A stretch of DNA of 64,000 nucleotides from the NCBI GenBank assembly GCA_017519415.1, contig JAFWSI010000070.1:150841-214840 (forward strand). The letters run 5' to 3'. A program made the position numbers and the translations under genes. The DNA is from Ruminococcus sp. (lineage in GTDB: Bacteria > Bacillota > Clostridia > Oscillospirales > Ruminococcaceae). Shown here in pieces: positions 1-8,889 of this stretch; positions within the stretch are counted from its first letter, which is position 1, and each line of letters begins with the position of its first letter. The notes beneath the pieces were generated by a model. It was not told the DNA's origin, did not search any database, and worked only from the letters and a program-made list of their open reading frames with translations.

Positions 1-894
1 TCTGAGGAGCCGGCTGACAATGGCGGAGAGTTTGCCGAATTGCAGCTCCATGAACAGAATATATGCTCAGATCGTGATGAGGCTCTGGCCCTTTACGCCA
101 AGATCGCACAGACAGCTGATGAAGGCGGATATACTTTCAAAAAGGTCGATACAGGAAAATATGCTCAGCAGATAATAGAGGCATCTTCCTTTGACGAGCT
201 CAACACTCTTGAAAACAAGAGCTTTGTTTATCATATGTTTATGAATTCGTATCGTTATTTTGATACGGCAGATGTAAGCTATACATATGACGTTGAGAGC
301 AATGAAAGTCCATATTACAGCAAAAACCGCTGCATTGCCGATAACAAGGGAAAATATTTCTATCTGGATTACGAGTACGAAAAAGGTTCTGACCATGAAA
401 TGACAACATTTTATATGTATAACAATAAGTGGATCAACGCCGACAACATGAAGAAGGTCTATTCTGAATGCGAAGCGGATGAGGTGGATTATGAGCATCG
501 CTATATCCCCGATAACGATCTGTTTATAAGATATTATGACGAAAACGGCAATATACTGTATATGGACAGCCTGAGTACAGTGGTCATGGGCGGAAAGTGT
601 TCCGACTGCTTATATCATGATACAGACGTTTTGTATGATTTTGAAAAGTGGCATATCGAAGATGTCGAGAATATACTCGGCAGGGAGTGCGTTTCGGTAA
701 CTATGCAGGACGGAGCATATTCAGAGCATATGTGCATTGATCTGTATACAGGAATAGTAATGAGTCTGACCAGGACATTTGCCGATACTAATGAGACTCA
801 TACGATGAAAGTTGCCTCGATAAAGACAGGTCAGCCGATTGATTATATATATTTCAATGCTGACGGTTATGTCAACGAAACAAATAACAGCTGA
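1..894 (+). CDS. Hypothetical protein, 5' end outside window
   Basis: The reading frame is open from base 1, so the gene starts upstream. The in-frame TTG at 40 has no ribosome binding site and is not the true start. The visible 297 residues are acidic and rich in Tyr, Asp and Glu, with several Cys and no membrane segment. The pattern of short beta-strand-like stretches, ending in a segment that speaks of cleavage into a 'TMKVASIKTGQPID'-type strand, resembles LolA/MucB-like extracytoplasmic sensor or lipoprotein folds, but this is weak. A signal peptide or lipobox, if present, would lie outside the window. The gene ends at a strong bidirectional hairpin shared with the convergent GH5 gene. 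Function unknown. Confidence 0.7.
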   Translation, partial: SEEPADNGGEFAELQLHEQNICSDRDEALALYAKIAQTADEGGYTFKKVDTGKYAQQIIEASSFDELNTLENKSFVYHMFMNSYRYFDTADVSYTYDVESNESPYYSKNRCIADNKGKYFYLDYEYEKGSDHEMTTFYMYNNKWINADNMKKVYSECEADEVDYEHRYIPDNDLFIRYYDENGNILYMDSLSTVVMGGKCSDCLYHDTDVLYDFEKWHIEDVENILGRECVSVTMQDGAYSEHMCIDLYTGIVMSLTRTFADTNETHTMKVASIKTGQPIDYIYFNADGYVNETNNS

Positions 895-907
895 CAGGAA
901 TAAGAAA

Positions 908-933
908 ATCCCCTTTGCAAAAGCAAAGGGGAT
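908..933. terminator. Bidirectional terminator
   Basis: Perfect 11-bp stem (908-918 with 923-933) around an AAAA loop, with T-rich sequence on both sides. It sits between the convergent hypothetical gene and the GH5 gene and can serve both. Confidence 0.85.
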
Positions 934-941
934 AGCTTTTA

Positions 942-1895
942 TTACAGTAATTTCAGCAGCTCTCCGCGGACGCAGTCAAGTCTCGGATCGGAAAGCCCGA
1001 AATCCATAGCTTTGTAGTTCCAAGCGGCTCGGCCTATGCCGTGCTTTCTGAACACGGAGTTTATTGTCCTGAACCATTTTACGGTATCCTCGGGGCTTAC
1101 CACGTCTATACAGCCGTATTCACCGCAGTAGAGACCGCTGCCGAATTTCTCTGCCTTTGCTATGGCTGTGGAGAAAAGGTTCTCGAAGTATTCTGGAGAG
1201 GCAACGCTCTTTTCAAAGGGAATACGTTCCTCCGGATCGATAGCGGTGGTCCAGTATGCTCCCTGATGAGTGAACTTAAGAGGCTCATAGCAGTGCATAT
1301 TGTAAATGACGTTATCGTCAAAAGGCTCGTCGAGAAACTGAACCGTATCAGCGCTGTTATTATGATAGCTGCCCACAAGTATAAGTATATCGGGAGCAGA
1401 TCTCCTTATCCTGCTTATGCACTCCTTGGCTATCATGTTCCATTTGTCGATGAATTCGGCGTCGGTGACCTCATTGAGGAGCTCAAAGGCAACATTGGGA
1501 GCCAGATGACCGTATCTTTTGGCCATTTCCTCCCATAATCTGTAAAAGCGTTCCTGATAATCCTCATTGTCGAAGAAGCCGCTCTCGTTCTCGCCGTAGT
1601 AGTCAAAGGAGAAGCCCGCCGTCTTATGAAGATCGAGGATGAGGTTAAGTCCGTATTTCTTTGAGAATTCCACCGACCTGTCAAGGTATGAGAAGCCCTC
1701 TTCATTGAATGTTCCGTCGTTGTTTTCTATGATATTATAATCAAAAGGTGCTCGTACATGGTCAGCTCCCCATGACGCGATAACCTTAAAATCTTTTTCG
1801 CCAACGAAGGTGTCAAGGTGTTCCTTTTCGTAGCTGCACTGAGAGAGCCAGCCGCCGAGATTAACCCCCTTATTGAAACCGTTAAGGTATTTCAT
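942..1895 (-). CDS. GH5 family endoglucanase, CelC-like, cytoplasmic
   Basis: A 317-residue glycoside hydrolase family 5 protein. The opening 'GVNLGGWLSQ' and 'DHVRAPFDY' segments, the acid/base motif FELLNEV and the nucleophile motif YCGEYGCID match the single-domain clan-A beta/alpha barrel of Clostridium thermocellum CelC. It has neither a signal peptide nor a dockerin or carbohydrate-binding module, so it probably hydrolyses beta-glucan oligosaccharides inside the cell rather than acting in a cellulosome. The ATG is preceded by AGGAGGCGATAT, a good ribosome binding site. It is transcribed alone, away from the tRNA-Ser genes, and ends at the shared terminator. The family call is firm; beta-1,4 versus beta-1,3 specificity cannot be read from sequence. 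Confidence 0.9.
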   Translation of the reverse strand: MKYLNGFNKGVNLGGWLSQCSYEKEHLDTFVGEKDFKVIASWGADHVRAPFDYNIIENNDGTFNEEGFSYLDRSVEFSKKYGLNLILDLHKTAGFSFDYYGENESGFFDNEDYQERFYRLWEEMAKRYGHLAPNVAFELLNEVTDAEFIDKWNMIAKECISRIRRSAPDILILVGSYHNNSADTVQFLDEPFDDNVIYNMHCYEPLKFTHQGAYWTTAIDPEERIPFEKSVASPEYFENLFSTAIAKAEKFGSGLYCGEYGCIDVVSPEDTVKWFRTINSVFRKHGIGRAAWNYKAMDFGLSDPRLDCVRGELLKLL

Positions 1896-2016
1896 ATTAT
1901 ATCGCCTCCTGTGAATAGATTTTAGCAGATATTTTAAGAATAATATACCTTTTTTATGTGAAAAATACTAAATTAATGACATATCAGTAAAAAATGAAAC
2001 ATTTTGTGTAAAATGA

Positions 2017-2041
2017 AAAGTCCTTCAATCGGAAGGACTTT
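2017..2041. terminator. Hairpin, possible terminator
   Basis: Perfect 10-bp stem (2017-2026 with 2032-2041), loop AATCG, flanked on the minus strand by TTTTCATTTT. It could act as a second stop for tRNA transcripts coming from the right. Confidence 0.5.
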
Positions 2042-2163
2042 ATGATAATGCGTATGTTCTTGGTTCTGCAGCGTGTATAAAAGAGTTCTGCGGAATTGCC
2101 GTCAAGATCGCAGCAAGCTGCTTCAATACTGCATACGCAGGAAAAAACGGAAGTGTAACAAAA

Positions 2164-2187
2164 AACCTGTATCAGAAGATACAGGTT
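2164..2187 (-). terminator. tRNA transcript terminator
   Basis: Read on the minus strand, a 10-bp stem AACCTGTATC/GATACAGGTT with a 4-base loop, followed by a T run. It starts a few bases after the CCA end of tRNA-Ser(GCU). Confidence 0.85.
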
Positions 2188-2190
2188 CAA

Positions 2191-2280
2191 TGGCGCGGAT
2201 TGAGAGATTTGAACTCTCGCGCCGGTTTCCCGACCTACTCCCTTAGCAGGGGAGCCCCTTCACCACTTGGGTAAATCCGC
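2191..2280 (-). tRNA. tRNA-Ser (anticodon GCU)
   Basis: On the minus strand the acceptor arm GCGGATT pairs with AATCCGC, the anticodon loop is CTGCTAA, the long variable arm is that of a class II serine tRNA, the T arm contains GTTCAAAT, and CCA is encoded (TGG at 2191-2193). It decodes AGC/AGU. It is cotranscribed with the tRNA-Ser(UGA) upstream. Confidence 0.95.
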
Positions 2281-2313
2281 AAACCGACGAGCGAGAAGCT
2301 CACCGATGAATAT

Positions 2314-2402
2314 TGGCGGAGAGGGTGGGATTCGAACCCACGTGACCGTTAAGTCAAACGGTTTTCAAGACCGCCTCGTTATGACCGCTTCGATACCTCT
2401 CC
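2314..2402 (-). tRNA. tRNA-Ser (anticodon UGA)
   Basis: On the minus strand the acceptor GGAGAGG pairs with CCTCTCC, the anticodon loop is CTTGAAA, there is a long class II variable arm, the T loop has GTTCGAATC, and CCA is encoded. First gene of the two-tRNA transcript. Confidence 0.95.
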
Positions 2403-2431
2403 ATTTTCCTGCCGAATTAATCAGCTTTTAT

Positions 2432-2460
2432 ATTATACCACAGCGAGGGGAAGTTGTCAA
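2432..2460 (-). promoter_or_regulatory. Consensus promoter of the tRNA-Ser pair
   Basis: On the minus strand TTGACA (2460-2455), a 17-bp spacer, then TATAAT (2437-2432), exact sigma-A consensus. It lies 30 bp upstream of tRNA-Ser(UGA). Confidence 0.9.
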
Positions 2461-2609
2461 GGAAAAATAAAATTGAACCTTGACGATAAATTGTCCACAA
2501 ATTTAGTGAATATGCTCAATAGATCGTGTTGATATTACAGGAATGGCAGAGAAAGAAAAAAGGCTTGAAAAAAACCTGTATTTTTTTTCGGCTTTTTAAG
2601 AAAATGTAC

Positions 2610-2638
2610 TTTACATATTTTAAAAATTAGTGTAAAAT
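2610..2638 (+). promoter_or_regulatory. pyrH operon promoter, extended -10
   Basis: TTTACA (2610-2615), 17-bp spacer ending in TG, TAAAAT (2633-2638). The expected start near 2645 leaves a short leader before pyrH. Confidence 0.8.
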
Positions 2639-2670
2639 AAACTATAGATAATTTTTTGTGAGGTGCTTAT

Positions 2671-3381
2671 ATGGAACCAAAGTATAAAAGAATATTATTG
2701 AAGGTCAGCGGCGAGGCTCTTGCAGGCGACAAGAAGACAGGCCTTAACTATGACGTGGTAACGGAGATATGCAAAAGCATAAAGAAGTGCATAGACGCAG
2801 GCGTACAGGTAGCGGTCGTAGTAGGCGGCGGCAACTTCTGGAGAGGCCGTTCCAGCGGAGCTATGGACAGAACCCGTGCCGATCATATCGGTATGCTGGC
2901 TACCACCATGAACGCCCTTGCCCTTGCTGACGTACTTGAGTCTCTCGGCTGTGTTGTGAGAGTACAGACAGCACTTCAGATGGCGGCGATAGCAGAGCCT
3001 TATATACGCAACAGGGCAGTAAGGCATCTCAACAAGGGAAGAGTAGTTATCTTCGGCTGCGGAACCGGAAACCCCTTCTTTTCCACGGATACGGCAGCTG
3101 CACTGCGTTCTGCGGAGATACAGGCCGATATACTGCTTAAGGCAACTCTTGTTGACGGAGTATACGATAAGGATCCTCACAAATACGAAGACGCCAAGAA
3201 GTACGACACCCTTACCTTTTCACAGGTCATCGGTGAAGAGCTCGGCGTTATGGACAGTACGGCGGCAGCAATGTGCCGTGATAACGGTATGAAAATGCTT
3301 GTATTCGATCTCAGCCGTCCGGACAATATATATGACGCTGTAATGGGCGCGGAGATCGGTACAGTGGTATGCGAAAACTGA
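2671..3381 (+). CDS. pyrH: UMP kinase
   Basis: A 236-residue hexameric bacterial UMP kinase of the amino-acid kinase family, phosphorylating UMP to UDP in pyrimidine synthesis. Diagnostic segments are [12 protein letters not shown] at the N-terminus, the glycine-rich [24 protein letters not shown], and [19 protein letters not shown]. Length is normal for the family. The ATG follows a GAGG ribosome binding site. It leads the pyrH-frr-uppS-cdsA group, a gene order conserved across Firmicutes that links nucleotide supply, ribosome recycling and envelope lipid synthesis. The family is normally activated by GTP and inhibited by UTP; nothing in the sequence suggests otherwise. Confidence 0.98.
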   Translation: MEPKYKRILLKVSGEALAGDKKTGLNYDVVTEICKSIKKCIDAGVQVAVVVGGGNFWRGRSSGAMDRTRADHIGMLATTMNALALADVLESLGCVVRVQTALQMAAIAEPYIRNRAVRHLNKGRVVIFGCGTGNPFFSTDTAAALRSAEIQADILLKATLVDGVYDKDPHKYEDAKKYDTLTFSQVIGEELGVMDSTAAAMCRDNGMKMLVFDLSRPDNIYDAVMGAEIGTVVCEN

Positions 3382-3408
3382 AAAAAATTACGAAAGGAAT
3401 ACACTAAA

Positions 3409-3963
3409 ATGAAAGAACAGCTTAACATCGCAAAAGAAAAAATGAACAAGAGCCTTAACGCTCTCGGCAACGAGTTTGCTTCGATCCGTGCCGGACGTGC
3501 GAACCCCGCGGTTCTCGACAAGGTCATGGTCGATTACTACGGAGCACCCACACCTGTCAATCAGATGGCTGCAATATCCGTTTCAGAGGCGAGAATACTC
3601 GTTATCCAGCCATGGGATAAGTCCACACTGAAGCTTATCGAAAAGGCTATACAGGCTTCCGACATCGGTATCCAGCCCGTAAACGACGGCAACGTTATCC
3701 GTCTTGCTTTCCCTCAGCTCACAGAAGATCGCCGTAAGGAGCTCTGTAAGAGCATAAAGAAATACGGCGAGGAGTGTAAGGTAACAGTCCGCTCTGTCAG
3801 ACGTGACACTATGGAAAAATACAAGTCAATGAAGAAGAATTCCGAGATCACAGAGGACGATCTCAAGGACTGCGAGAAGAAGGTACAGGATCTTACAGAC
3901 AAGATGTGCGACGAGATTGACAAAATGGTTGCCGACAAAGAAAAAGAGATCATGACAGTCTGA
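3409..3963 (+). CDS. frr: Ribosome recycling factor
   Basis: 184-residue RRF, which with EF-G splits post-termination ribosomes. The family signatures SIRAGRANP and 'VMVDYYGAPTPVNQMA' are intact, as is the helical C-terminal domain 'KYGEECKVTVRSVRRD'. It follows pyrH after 27 bp with an AAAGGAA ribosome binding site and is cotranscribed with it. Length is normal and nothing is unusual. Confidence 0.98.
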   Translation: MKEQLNIAKEKMNKSLNALGNEFASIRAGRANPAVLDKVMVDYYGAPTPVNQMAAISVSEARILVIQPWDKSTLKLIEKAIQASDIGIQPVNDGNVIRLAFPQLTEDRRKELCKSIKKYGEECKVTVRSVRRDTMEKYKSMKKNSEITEDDLKDCEKKVQDLTDKMCDEIDKMVADKEKEIMTV

Positions 3964-3974
3964 TTTGGTGAGAT

Positions 3975-4724
3975 ATGGCATTATTTGGAAAAAAAGACAA
4001 ATCTGAATCAAGCGGACTGGTACTTCCGGAGAAGCTCCCCGACCATGTGGCATTTATCATGGACGGCAACGGCAGATGGGCTAAGAAGCGCGGTCTGCCC
4101 CGTTCTCTCGGCCACCGCGAGGGAGCCAAGAACTTCCGTACTATAGTTCGTCACTGCAAGGACATCGGACTTAAAACTATCAGCTTCTATGCGTTCTCTA
4201 CCGAGAACTGGAAGCGCTCCCAGGAAGAAGTGGGCGCACTTATGAACCTTTTCCGTGATTATCTTGCGGATGTAAGAAACTTCCTCAGCGAGAATACAAG
4301 AATGGTATTTCTCGGTGACAAGAGTGCCTTTGCTGACGATATACGTGAAAAAATGGAAAAGCTAGAGGCTGATTCCGCCGATTACGATGAGATGACCATT
4401 CTCATGGCTGTAAACTACGGCGGACGGGACGAGATAACCCATGCCGCAAAGCTTCTTGCCGAAAGGGCGGCCAAGGGCGAGATACGTCCTGAGGATATAA
4501 CAGAGCAGACTATCTCGGATAACCTCTACACAGCGGGCTATCCCGACGTTGACCTGCTTATACGTCCAAGCGGCGAGCAGAGAATATCAAACTTCCTTAT
4601 ATGGCAGTGTGCTTATGCGGAGTTCTATTATACCGACGTTTTATGGCCGGACTTTACTCCCGAGGAGCTTGACAAGGCTCATATCGAATACGCAAACAGG
4701 AACCGCCGCTTCGGAGGTGTCTGA
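3975..4724 (+). CDS. uppS: Undecaprenyl diphosphate synthase
   Basis: 249-residue cis-prenyltransferase making the C55 carrier lipid for peptidoglycan and wall polymers from FPP and IPP. Conserved regions visible are VAFIMDGNGRWAKKRG (catalytic Asp, diphosphate binding), GHREGAKNF, FYAFSTENWKRS and the C-terminal LIRPSGEQRISNFLIWQ. It begins 12 bp after frr and its TGA overlaps the cdsA ATG, which indicates translational coupling. The MEP genes dxr and ispG in the same cluster supply its substrate. Confidence 0.98.
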   Translation: MALFGKKDKSESSGLVLPEKLPDHVAFIMDGNGRWAKKRGLPRSLGHREGAKNFRTIVRHCKDIGLKTISFYAFSTENWKRSQEEVGALMNLFRDYLADVRNFLSENTRMVFLGDKSAFADDIREKMEKLEADSADYDEMTILMAVNYGGRDEITHAAKLLAERAAKGEIRPEDITEQTISDNLYTAGYPDVDLLIRPSGEQRISNFLIWQCAYAEFYYTDVLWPDFTPEELDKAHIEYANRNRRFGGV

Positions 4725-5605
4725 TGCTTACGCGAATCATTTCGGGAGCAGTCGGCGTTGTACTGCTGGGTATAGTGCTTTACTTCCATAATACAGTATT
4801 TCTGCCCATAGCAGTTGCAGCTATCATAGCAGTAATGCTCTTTGAGCTTATCCGCGCGGTGAAGCTCCATAAGTGTATCCCGATACTTTTGGCAGCAGAA
4901 GCCTGCGGCATATCTGTTCCGCTGTTATACGGATATTACCACAAGGGCAAGGACGTTCAGTACTATCTGACAAGCTTCAGGCTTTACGGCGAGGAACCTG
5001 TACTAAACGACAGGTATGGTCTTTATGTGTTCTGCGCAGTTCTCATTGCTGCTTTTGTTATCTTCATCACATGGCTGAAAAAGCACAAGGAGATACGCTA
5101 TGAGCAGGTATTCTTTGTACTTGCAGTAATGGTGCTTGTTCCGCAGTCAATGACTACAATGGTGCGTATTGAGCGTTTTGACTCGGATAACGGACTTTTT
5201 CTGCTCATTATGGGACTCTGCGGCGCATGGATAGCAGATACTGGAGCATATTTCACAGGCGTTGCCATAGGCAAGCATAAGCTGTGCCCCGAGATAAGCC
5301 CCAAGAAGACTATCGAGGGACTTGTTGGCGGCATCGTGACTACAGCAGTTGTCTATGCAGTGGCTTTCTCTGTTTACTATGGCTTCACAGCAAAAAGAGC
5401 TGTTATCGCCTGTGTGACAGGCATAGTATGTGCTGTTATCGGCACAGTCGGCGACCTTTCCGCTTCTATGGTAAAGCGCCAGATAGGCTTCAAGGACTAC
5501 GGAAAGATAATGCCGGGACACGGCGGACTTATGGATCGCTTTGACAGCGTTCTTTTCGTGCTGCCTACTTTTTATGTATTTATCGCCTTATTCGGCGTAC
5601 AGTGA
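4724..5605 (+). CDS. cdsA: Phosphatidate cytidylyltransferase
   Basis: 293-residue multi-pass membrane protein making CDP-diacylglycerol from phosphatidate and CTP. The family signature is present near the C-terminus ('VGDLSASMVKRQIGFKDYG' and KIMPGHGGLMDRFDS), after several hydrophobic helices starting at residue 4. The loop around residues 68-90, rich in Lys, Tyr and Asp, is somewhat long for the family. It overlaps uppS by one base. Confidence 0.95.
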   Translation: MLTRIISGAVGVVLLGIVLYFHNTVFLPIAVAAIIAVMLFELIRAVKLHKCIPILLAAEACGISVPLLYGYYHKGKDVQYYLTSFRLYGEEPVLNDRYGLYVFCAVLIAAFVIFITWLKKHKEIRYEQVFFVLAVMVLVPQSMTTMVRIERFDSDNGLFLLIMGLCGAWIADTGAYFTGVAIGKHKLCPEISPKKTIEGLVGGIVTTAVVYAVAFSVYYGFTAKRAVIACVTGIVCAVIGTVGDLSASMVKRQIGFKDYGKIMPGHGGLMDRFDSVLFVLPTFYVFIALFGVQ

Positions 5606-5616
5606 TATTGCTGAAA

Positions 5617-5636
5617 GGACTATTTGCGGATAGTCC
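5617..5636 (+). terminator. Weak hairpin between cdsA and dxr
   Basis: 7-bp stem GGACTAT/ATAGTCC with a 6-base loop just after cdsA. The following T tract is poor (CCTTTCGCATTTTAT), so it is at best a partial terminator. Confidence 0.35.
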
Positions 5637-5658
5637 CTTTCGCATTTTATAAAGGACT

Positions 5659-5687
5659 TTGACAAAATAACCATTCGGAAGTTATTT
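5659..5687 (+). promoter_or_regulatory. Possible dxr promoter
   Basis: TTGACA at 5659-5664 is consensus, but the -10 (TTATTT or TATTTC) at 17-18 bp is weak. It would give dxr and downstream genes their own start. Confidence 0.35.
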
Positions 5688-5708
5688 CCGCGAAAAGGGG
5701 AAAATATA

Positions 5709-6860
5709 ATGAATAAAAAAGTGTCGATACTCGGTTCGACAGGCTCTATCGGAACTCAGTCACTGGAGGTATGCGAGAAGCATGGGCTTGAAGTTATAGC
5801 CGTTGCCGCTCACAGCAGTATTGAAGCTCTTGAGCAGCAGATAAGGAAATTCCGCCCTGCTTACGCTTGTATCTACAATGAGGAGAAGTACGGAGAGCTC
5901 AAAAGACGCATTTCCGATACAGATGTGGAGCTTTATGCGGGAATGGAAGGACTGTGCAGGCTTGCATCTCTTGACGAAGCTGACATCATACTCAATTCTG
6001 TAGTGGGCATGGTGGGACTTCTGCCCACTCTCACTGCCATAGACGCAGGTAAGGACATCGCCCTTGCAAACAAGGAGACTCTTGTTGCCGGCGGCGAGCT
6101 CGTAATGGACGCGGCAGCGAAAAAGGGCGTGAAGATATATCCCGTTGACAGTGAGCATTCCGCTATATTCCAGTGCTTGCAGGGCAACAAGCGAGAGCAG
6201 CTCAGCAAGATAATCCTCACAGCTTCGGGCGGCCCTTTCTTCGGAAGAAGCTATGAGGAGTTGAAGACCGTCACAAAGGCTCAGGCCCTCCACCACCCCA
6301 ACTGGGACATGGGGAATAAAATAACCATCGATTCTGCTACACTTATGAATAAGGGACTGGAATTCATAGAAGCGAAATGGCTCTTTGACCTTGCTCCCGA
6401 CCAGATAGAGATAGTTGTCCATCGTCAGAGTGTTGTCCATTCCGCGGTTGAGTATAACGACTATTCGGTGATAGCTCAAATGGGCGTTCCTGATATGAAG
6501 ATACCAATACAGTACGCTCTTCTTTACCCCGATCGCGTAAGCTGTCCGACGGGAAGGCTTTCGCTTACGGATTACGGTAAACTCACCTTTGAGAAGCCCG
6601 ACTATGACACCTTCAAGTGCCTGTCTGCGGCTATCGAGGCCATAAAGCAGGGCGGAGCATATCCCTGTCTTGTCAATTCCGCAAACGAAGAGGCGGTACG
6701 AGCCTTCCTCAACGACGAGATAAGCTTCATAGAGATAGGCGAAACGGTAGCTTCTGTCCTTGATGAATTCGGAAGTTCCGAGATTAACAGCTACGAGGAC
6801 GTAATGAACGCCGACAAGGCTGCAAGAAATTATGTAAGGGAGCGCATTGCAGCCAGATAA
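5709..6860 (+). CDS. dxr: 1-deoxy-D-xylulose 5-phosphate reductoisomerase
   Basis: 383 residues; the committed, NADPH-dependent step of the MEP isoprenoid pathway (DXP to MEP). The N-terminal ILGSTGSIGTQ is the nucleotide-binding loop. NKETLVAGG, YPVDSEHSAIFQCLQG (metal-binding Asp-Ser-Glu) and ASGGPFFG line the active site, and HPNWDMGNKITIDSATLMNKGLE follows in two adjoining blocks. The ribosome binding site GGGGAAAATATA precedes the ATG. The neighbouring ispG and uppS belong to the same metabolic route. Confidence 0.98.
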   Translation: MNKKVSILGSTGSIGTQSLEVCEKHGLEVIAVAAHSSIEALEQQIRKFRPAYACIYNEEKYGELKRRISDTDVELYAGMEGLCRLASLDEADIILNSVVGMVGLLPTLTAIDAGKDIALANKETLVAGGELVMDAAAKKGVKIYPVDSEHSAIFQCLQGNKREQLSKIILTASGGPFFGRSYEELKTVTKAQALHHPNWDMGNKITIDSATLMNKGLEFIEAKWLFDLAPDQIEIVVHRQSVVHSAVEYNDYSVIAQMGVPDMKIPIQYALLYPDRVSCPTGRLSLTDYGKLTFEKPDYDTFKCLSAAIEAIKQGGAYPCLVNSANEEAVRAFLNDEISFIEIGETVASVLDEFGSSEINSYEDVMNADKAARNYVRERIAAR

Positions 6861-6888
6861 GCTCCTGCATGAGAAAGGATTAACATTT

Positions 6889-7962
6889 ATGGGAATTTTG
6901 ATAGCGATACTTATATTCGGAATAATAGTAACAGTACATGAATTCGGTCATTTCATCTGTGCCAAGCTCAGCGGTATAAAGGTGCTGGAGTTTTCGGTGG
7001 GAATGGGTCCGAAGCTCATACAGAGGAAAAAAGGCGAGACAAAGTATTCGCTGAGACTTCTTCCGGTGGGCGGTTACTGCGCTATGGAGGGCGAGGACTC
7101 TACAAACGACGATCCACGGAGCTTCCGCAATGCAAAGCTGTGGAAGCGCATGATAGTTCTTGTTGCGGGAGCCTTTATGAATTTTGTTCTCGGATTTGTT
7201 ACGCTGGTGGTCCTTATGGGTCTTATGGACGAGGTGCCCACGACTGTTATCAGCGGCTTCAGCGGAGTACGCAACGAGGACGGTACAGTCACATATTATG
7301 CCGAGAGCTATGAAACAGGTCTCCGCCATGACGATAAATTCATATCTATCGACGGAACGAGGATATACAGTACCCTTGACATCAACTACGTTTTCAATGA
7401 TCTTGACGAATCTGTCGGCCACAAGGTAGTGGTAAAGAGGGGCGGAAAGAAGGTAATTCTTGATAACGTTATATTCCATGATAAGGCTGAGGGCGGCAAC
7501 GCGGTAGATTTCGGCATAGTATGCAAAAAGAAGACTCCTCTTACAGTTATGAAGGGTTCGGGGGACGTATTCATGTCAATGACTCATATAGTCAGCCTTT
7601 CACTCAAGCAGATGCTGACGGGAAAGATGCATAAGGAGGATGTTTCGGGACCTGTCGGCGTTGTCAGCACCATCAGCGAAGCTGCTAAGGATACAAAAGG
7701 TATCAAGGAAGCCGTAGAGAACATTCTTTATATGACTGCCCTTATAACTATAAATGTCGGCATATTCAATCTTCTGCCGATCCCCGGACTTGACGGCGGA
7801 CGTCTGCTGTTCTGCCTTATCGAGCTTGTAAGACGCAAGCCTGTAAAGCCCGAGCATGAGGGATACGTTCATCTGGCGGGAATGATCCTTCTCTTCGGAG
7901 TAATGATCTTCGCAACATACAACGATATAATCAAACTGATTGCAGGAGGGAAAAATGGCTGA
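6889..7962 (+). CDS. rseP: Site-2 membrane zinc protease RseP
   Basis: Intramembrane metalloprotease of the RseP/RasP family, which cleaves anti-sigma factors and signal-peptide remnants within the membrane. HEFGH at residues 17-21 is the zinc site in the first helix, a PDZ domain occupies the middle, and the third zinc ligand motif 'LLPIPGLDGGRLLF' lies in a C-terminal helix. I chose the ATG at 6889 (AAAGGA ribosome binding site); the in-frame TTG at 6847 lies inside dxr and adds non-conserved residues. Two putative sigma/anti-sigma pairs elsewhere in the window are conceivable substrates, but that is inference. Confidence 0.95.
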   Translation: MGILIAILIFGIIVTVHEFGHFICAKLSGIKVLEFSVGMGPKLIQRKKGETKYSLRLLPVGGYCAMEGEDSTNDDPRSFRNAKLWKRMIVLVAGAFMNFVLGFVTLVVLMGLMDEVPTTVISGFSGVRNEDGTVTYYAESYETGLRHDDKFISIDGTRIYSTLDINYVFNDLDESVGHKVVVKRGGKKVILDNVIFHDKAEGGNAVDFGIVCKKKTPLTVMKGSGDVFMSMTHIVSLSLKQMLTGKMHKEDVSGPVGVVSTISEAAKDTKGIKEAVENILYMTALITINVGIFNLLPIPGLDGGRLLFCLIELVRRKPVKPEHEGYVHLAGMILLFGVMIFATYNDIIKLIAGGKNG

Positions 7963-8869
7963 TATATGCCTTCTCGGCACCGGAGGAATGATGCCTCTCA
8001 AGGACAGGTTCCTCACCGGCCTCTATGCGGAATACAGCGGAAAGGCAGTCCTTATCGACTGCGGAGAGGGTATGCAGGTAGCTATTGCTGCTCACGGCCT
8101 TAAAATGAGCAGGATAGAACTTATACTCATCACCCACTGTCATGCCGATCATGTTGCGGGACTTCCCGGACTGCTGCTTTCCATCGGCAACAGCTCCCGT
8201 ACCGAGCCGTTGTATATCGCAGCAGGACGGAGCACGATGCCGGCTGTGGAAAAGCTCATCAGCATATGCGGCGGACTTCCCTATGAGATAAGGCTGACAG
8301 AGCTTGCCGAGGATCGTGCGGATACCTTTACAGCGGATATGATCGATCCGATGCTTACGGTAAATACTCTGCCACTGTCTCACAGAGTCAGCTGTCTCGG
8401 CTACAGTCTCCTCCTGAAGCGCAGACCCACCTTCCTTCCCGAAAAGGTAAGGGAACTCGGAGTCCCCGTTGAGTTCTGGAAACGGCTCCACAGCGGAGAG
8501 TCTGTAACTCTTTCCGACGGCAGGTCGATCGCATCACGGGAGGTCACAGGAGAGATCAAACCGCCCGTAAAGATAACTTATGCTACCGATACTCTTCCTA
8601 TAGCGGAGCTGACGGAATTTGCCTGCGGCTCCGACCTTTTCGTATGCGAGGGAATGTACGGACTTCCGGAAAAGAAGGAGTCTATGATCGAAAAGCGCCA
8701 TATGCTCATGCAGGACGCCTGTAATATCGCTTTAAAGGCACAGGTAAAAAGACTATGGCTCACTCATTACAGTCCCGCAGAAAAGGAGCCGTCTGTTTAT
8801 TCGGACGGGCTGAGAGGGATTTTCCCCGGTACTGTTGTATCGGAGGACGGCATAAAGATAACATTATGA
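7955..8869 (+). CDS. Ribonuclease Z-like metallo-beta-lactamase hydrolase
   Basis: 304-residue metallo-beta-lactamase-fold protein resembling tRNase Z, the tRNA 3'-end endonuclease. It has the zinc motif THCHADHVAGLPGL (HxHxDH), an RNase Z-like LSHRVSCLGY segment followed by a PTFLPEKVRELGVP stretch, a downstream ATDTLP Asp, and the late WLTHYSP histidine. The start at 7955 has a perfect AGGAGGG site inside rseP, with 8 bases of overlap. The tRNA-Ser(GGA) in this window lacks an encoded CCA and would be a natural substrate for such an enzyme; the CCA-containing tRNAs would not. Other RNA or small-molecule substrates remain possible. Confidence 0.8.
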   Translation: MADICLLGTGGMMPLKDRFLTGLYAEYSGKAVLIDCGEGMQVAIAAHGLKMSRIELILITHCHADHVAGLPGLLLSIGNSSRTEPLYIAAGRSTMPAVEKLISICGGLPYEIRLTELAEDRADTFTADMIDPMLTVNTLPLSHRVSCLGYSLLLKRRPTFLPEKVRELGVPVEFWKRLHSGESVTLSDGRSIASREVTGEIKPPVKITYATDTLPIAELTEFACGSDLFVCEGMYGLPEKKESMIEKRHMLMQDACNIALKAQVKRLWLTHYSPAEKEPSVYSDGLRGIFPGTVVSEDGIKITL

Positions 8870-8889
8870 AATATTAACGGAGGCATACC

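Larger units (their letters stand above)
1896..2190. other. Intergenic stretch, no gene seen
   Basis: Between the GH5 start and tRNA-Ser(GCU) I see only two hairpins (2017-2041 and 2164-2187) and AT-rich sequence that must hold the GH5 promoter. No -35/-10 pair for that promoter is convincing. An open plus-strand frame across 2045-2270 has no start signal and runs into the tRNA. Confidence 0.5.

Noticed and set aside
2045-2270. Plus-strand open frame with coding-like composition before the tRNA genes
   Set aside because: It has no ATG with a ribosome binding site, contains a terminator hairpin and runs into tRNA-Ser.
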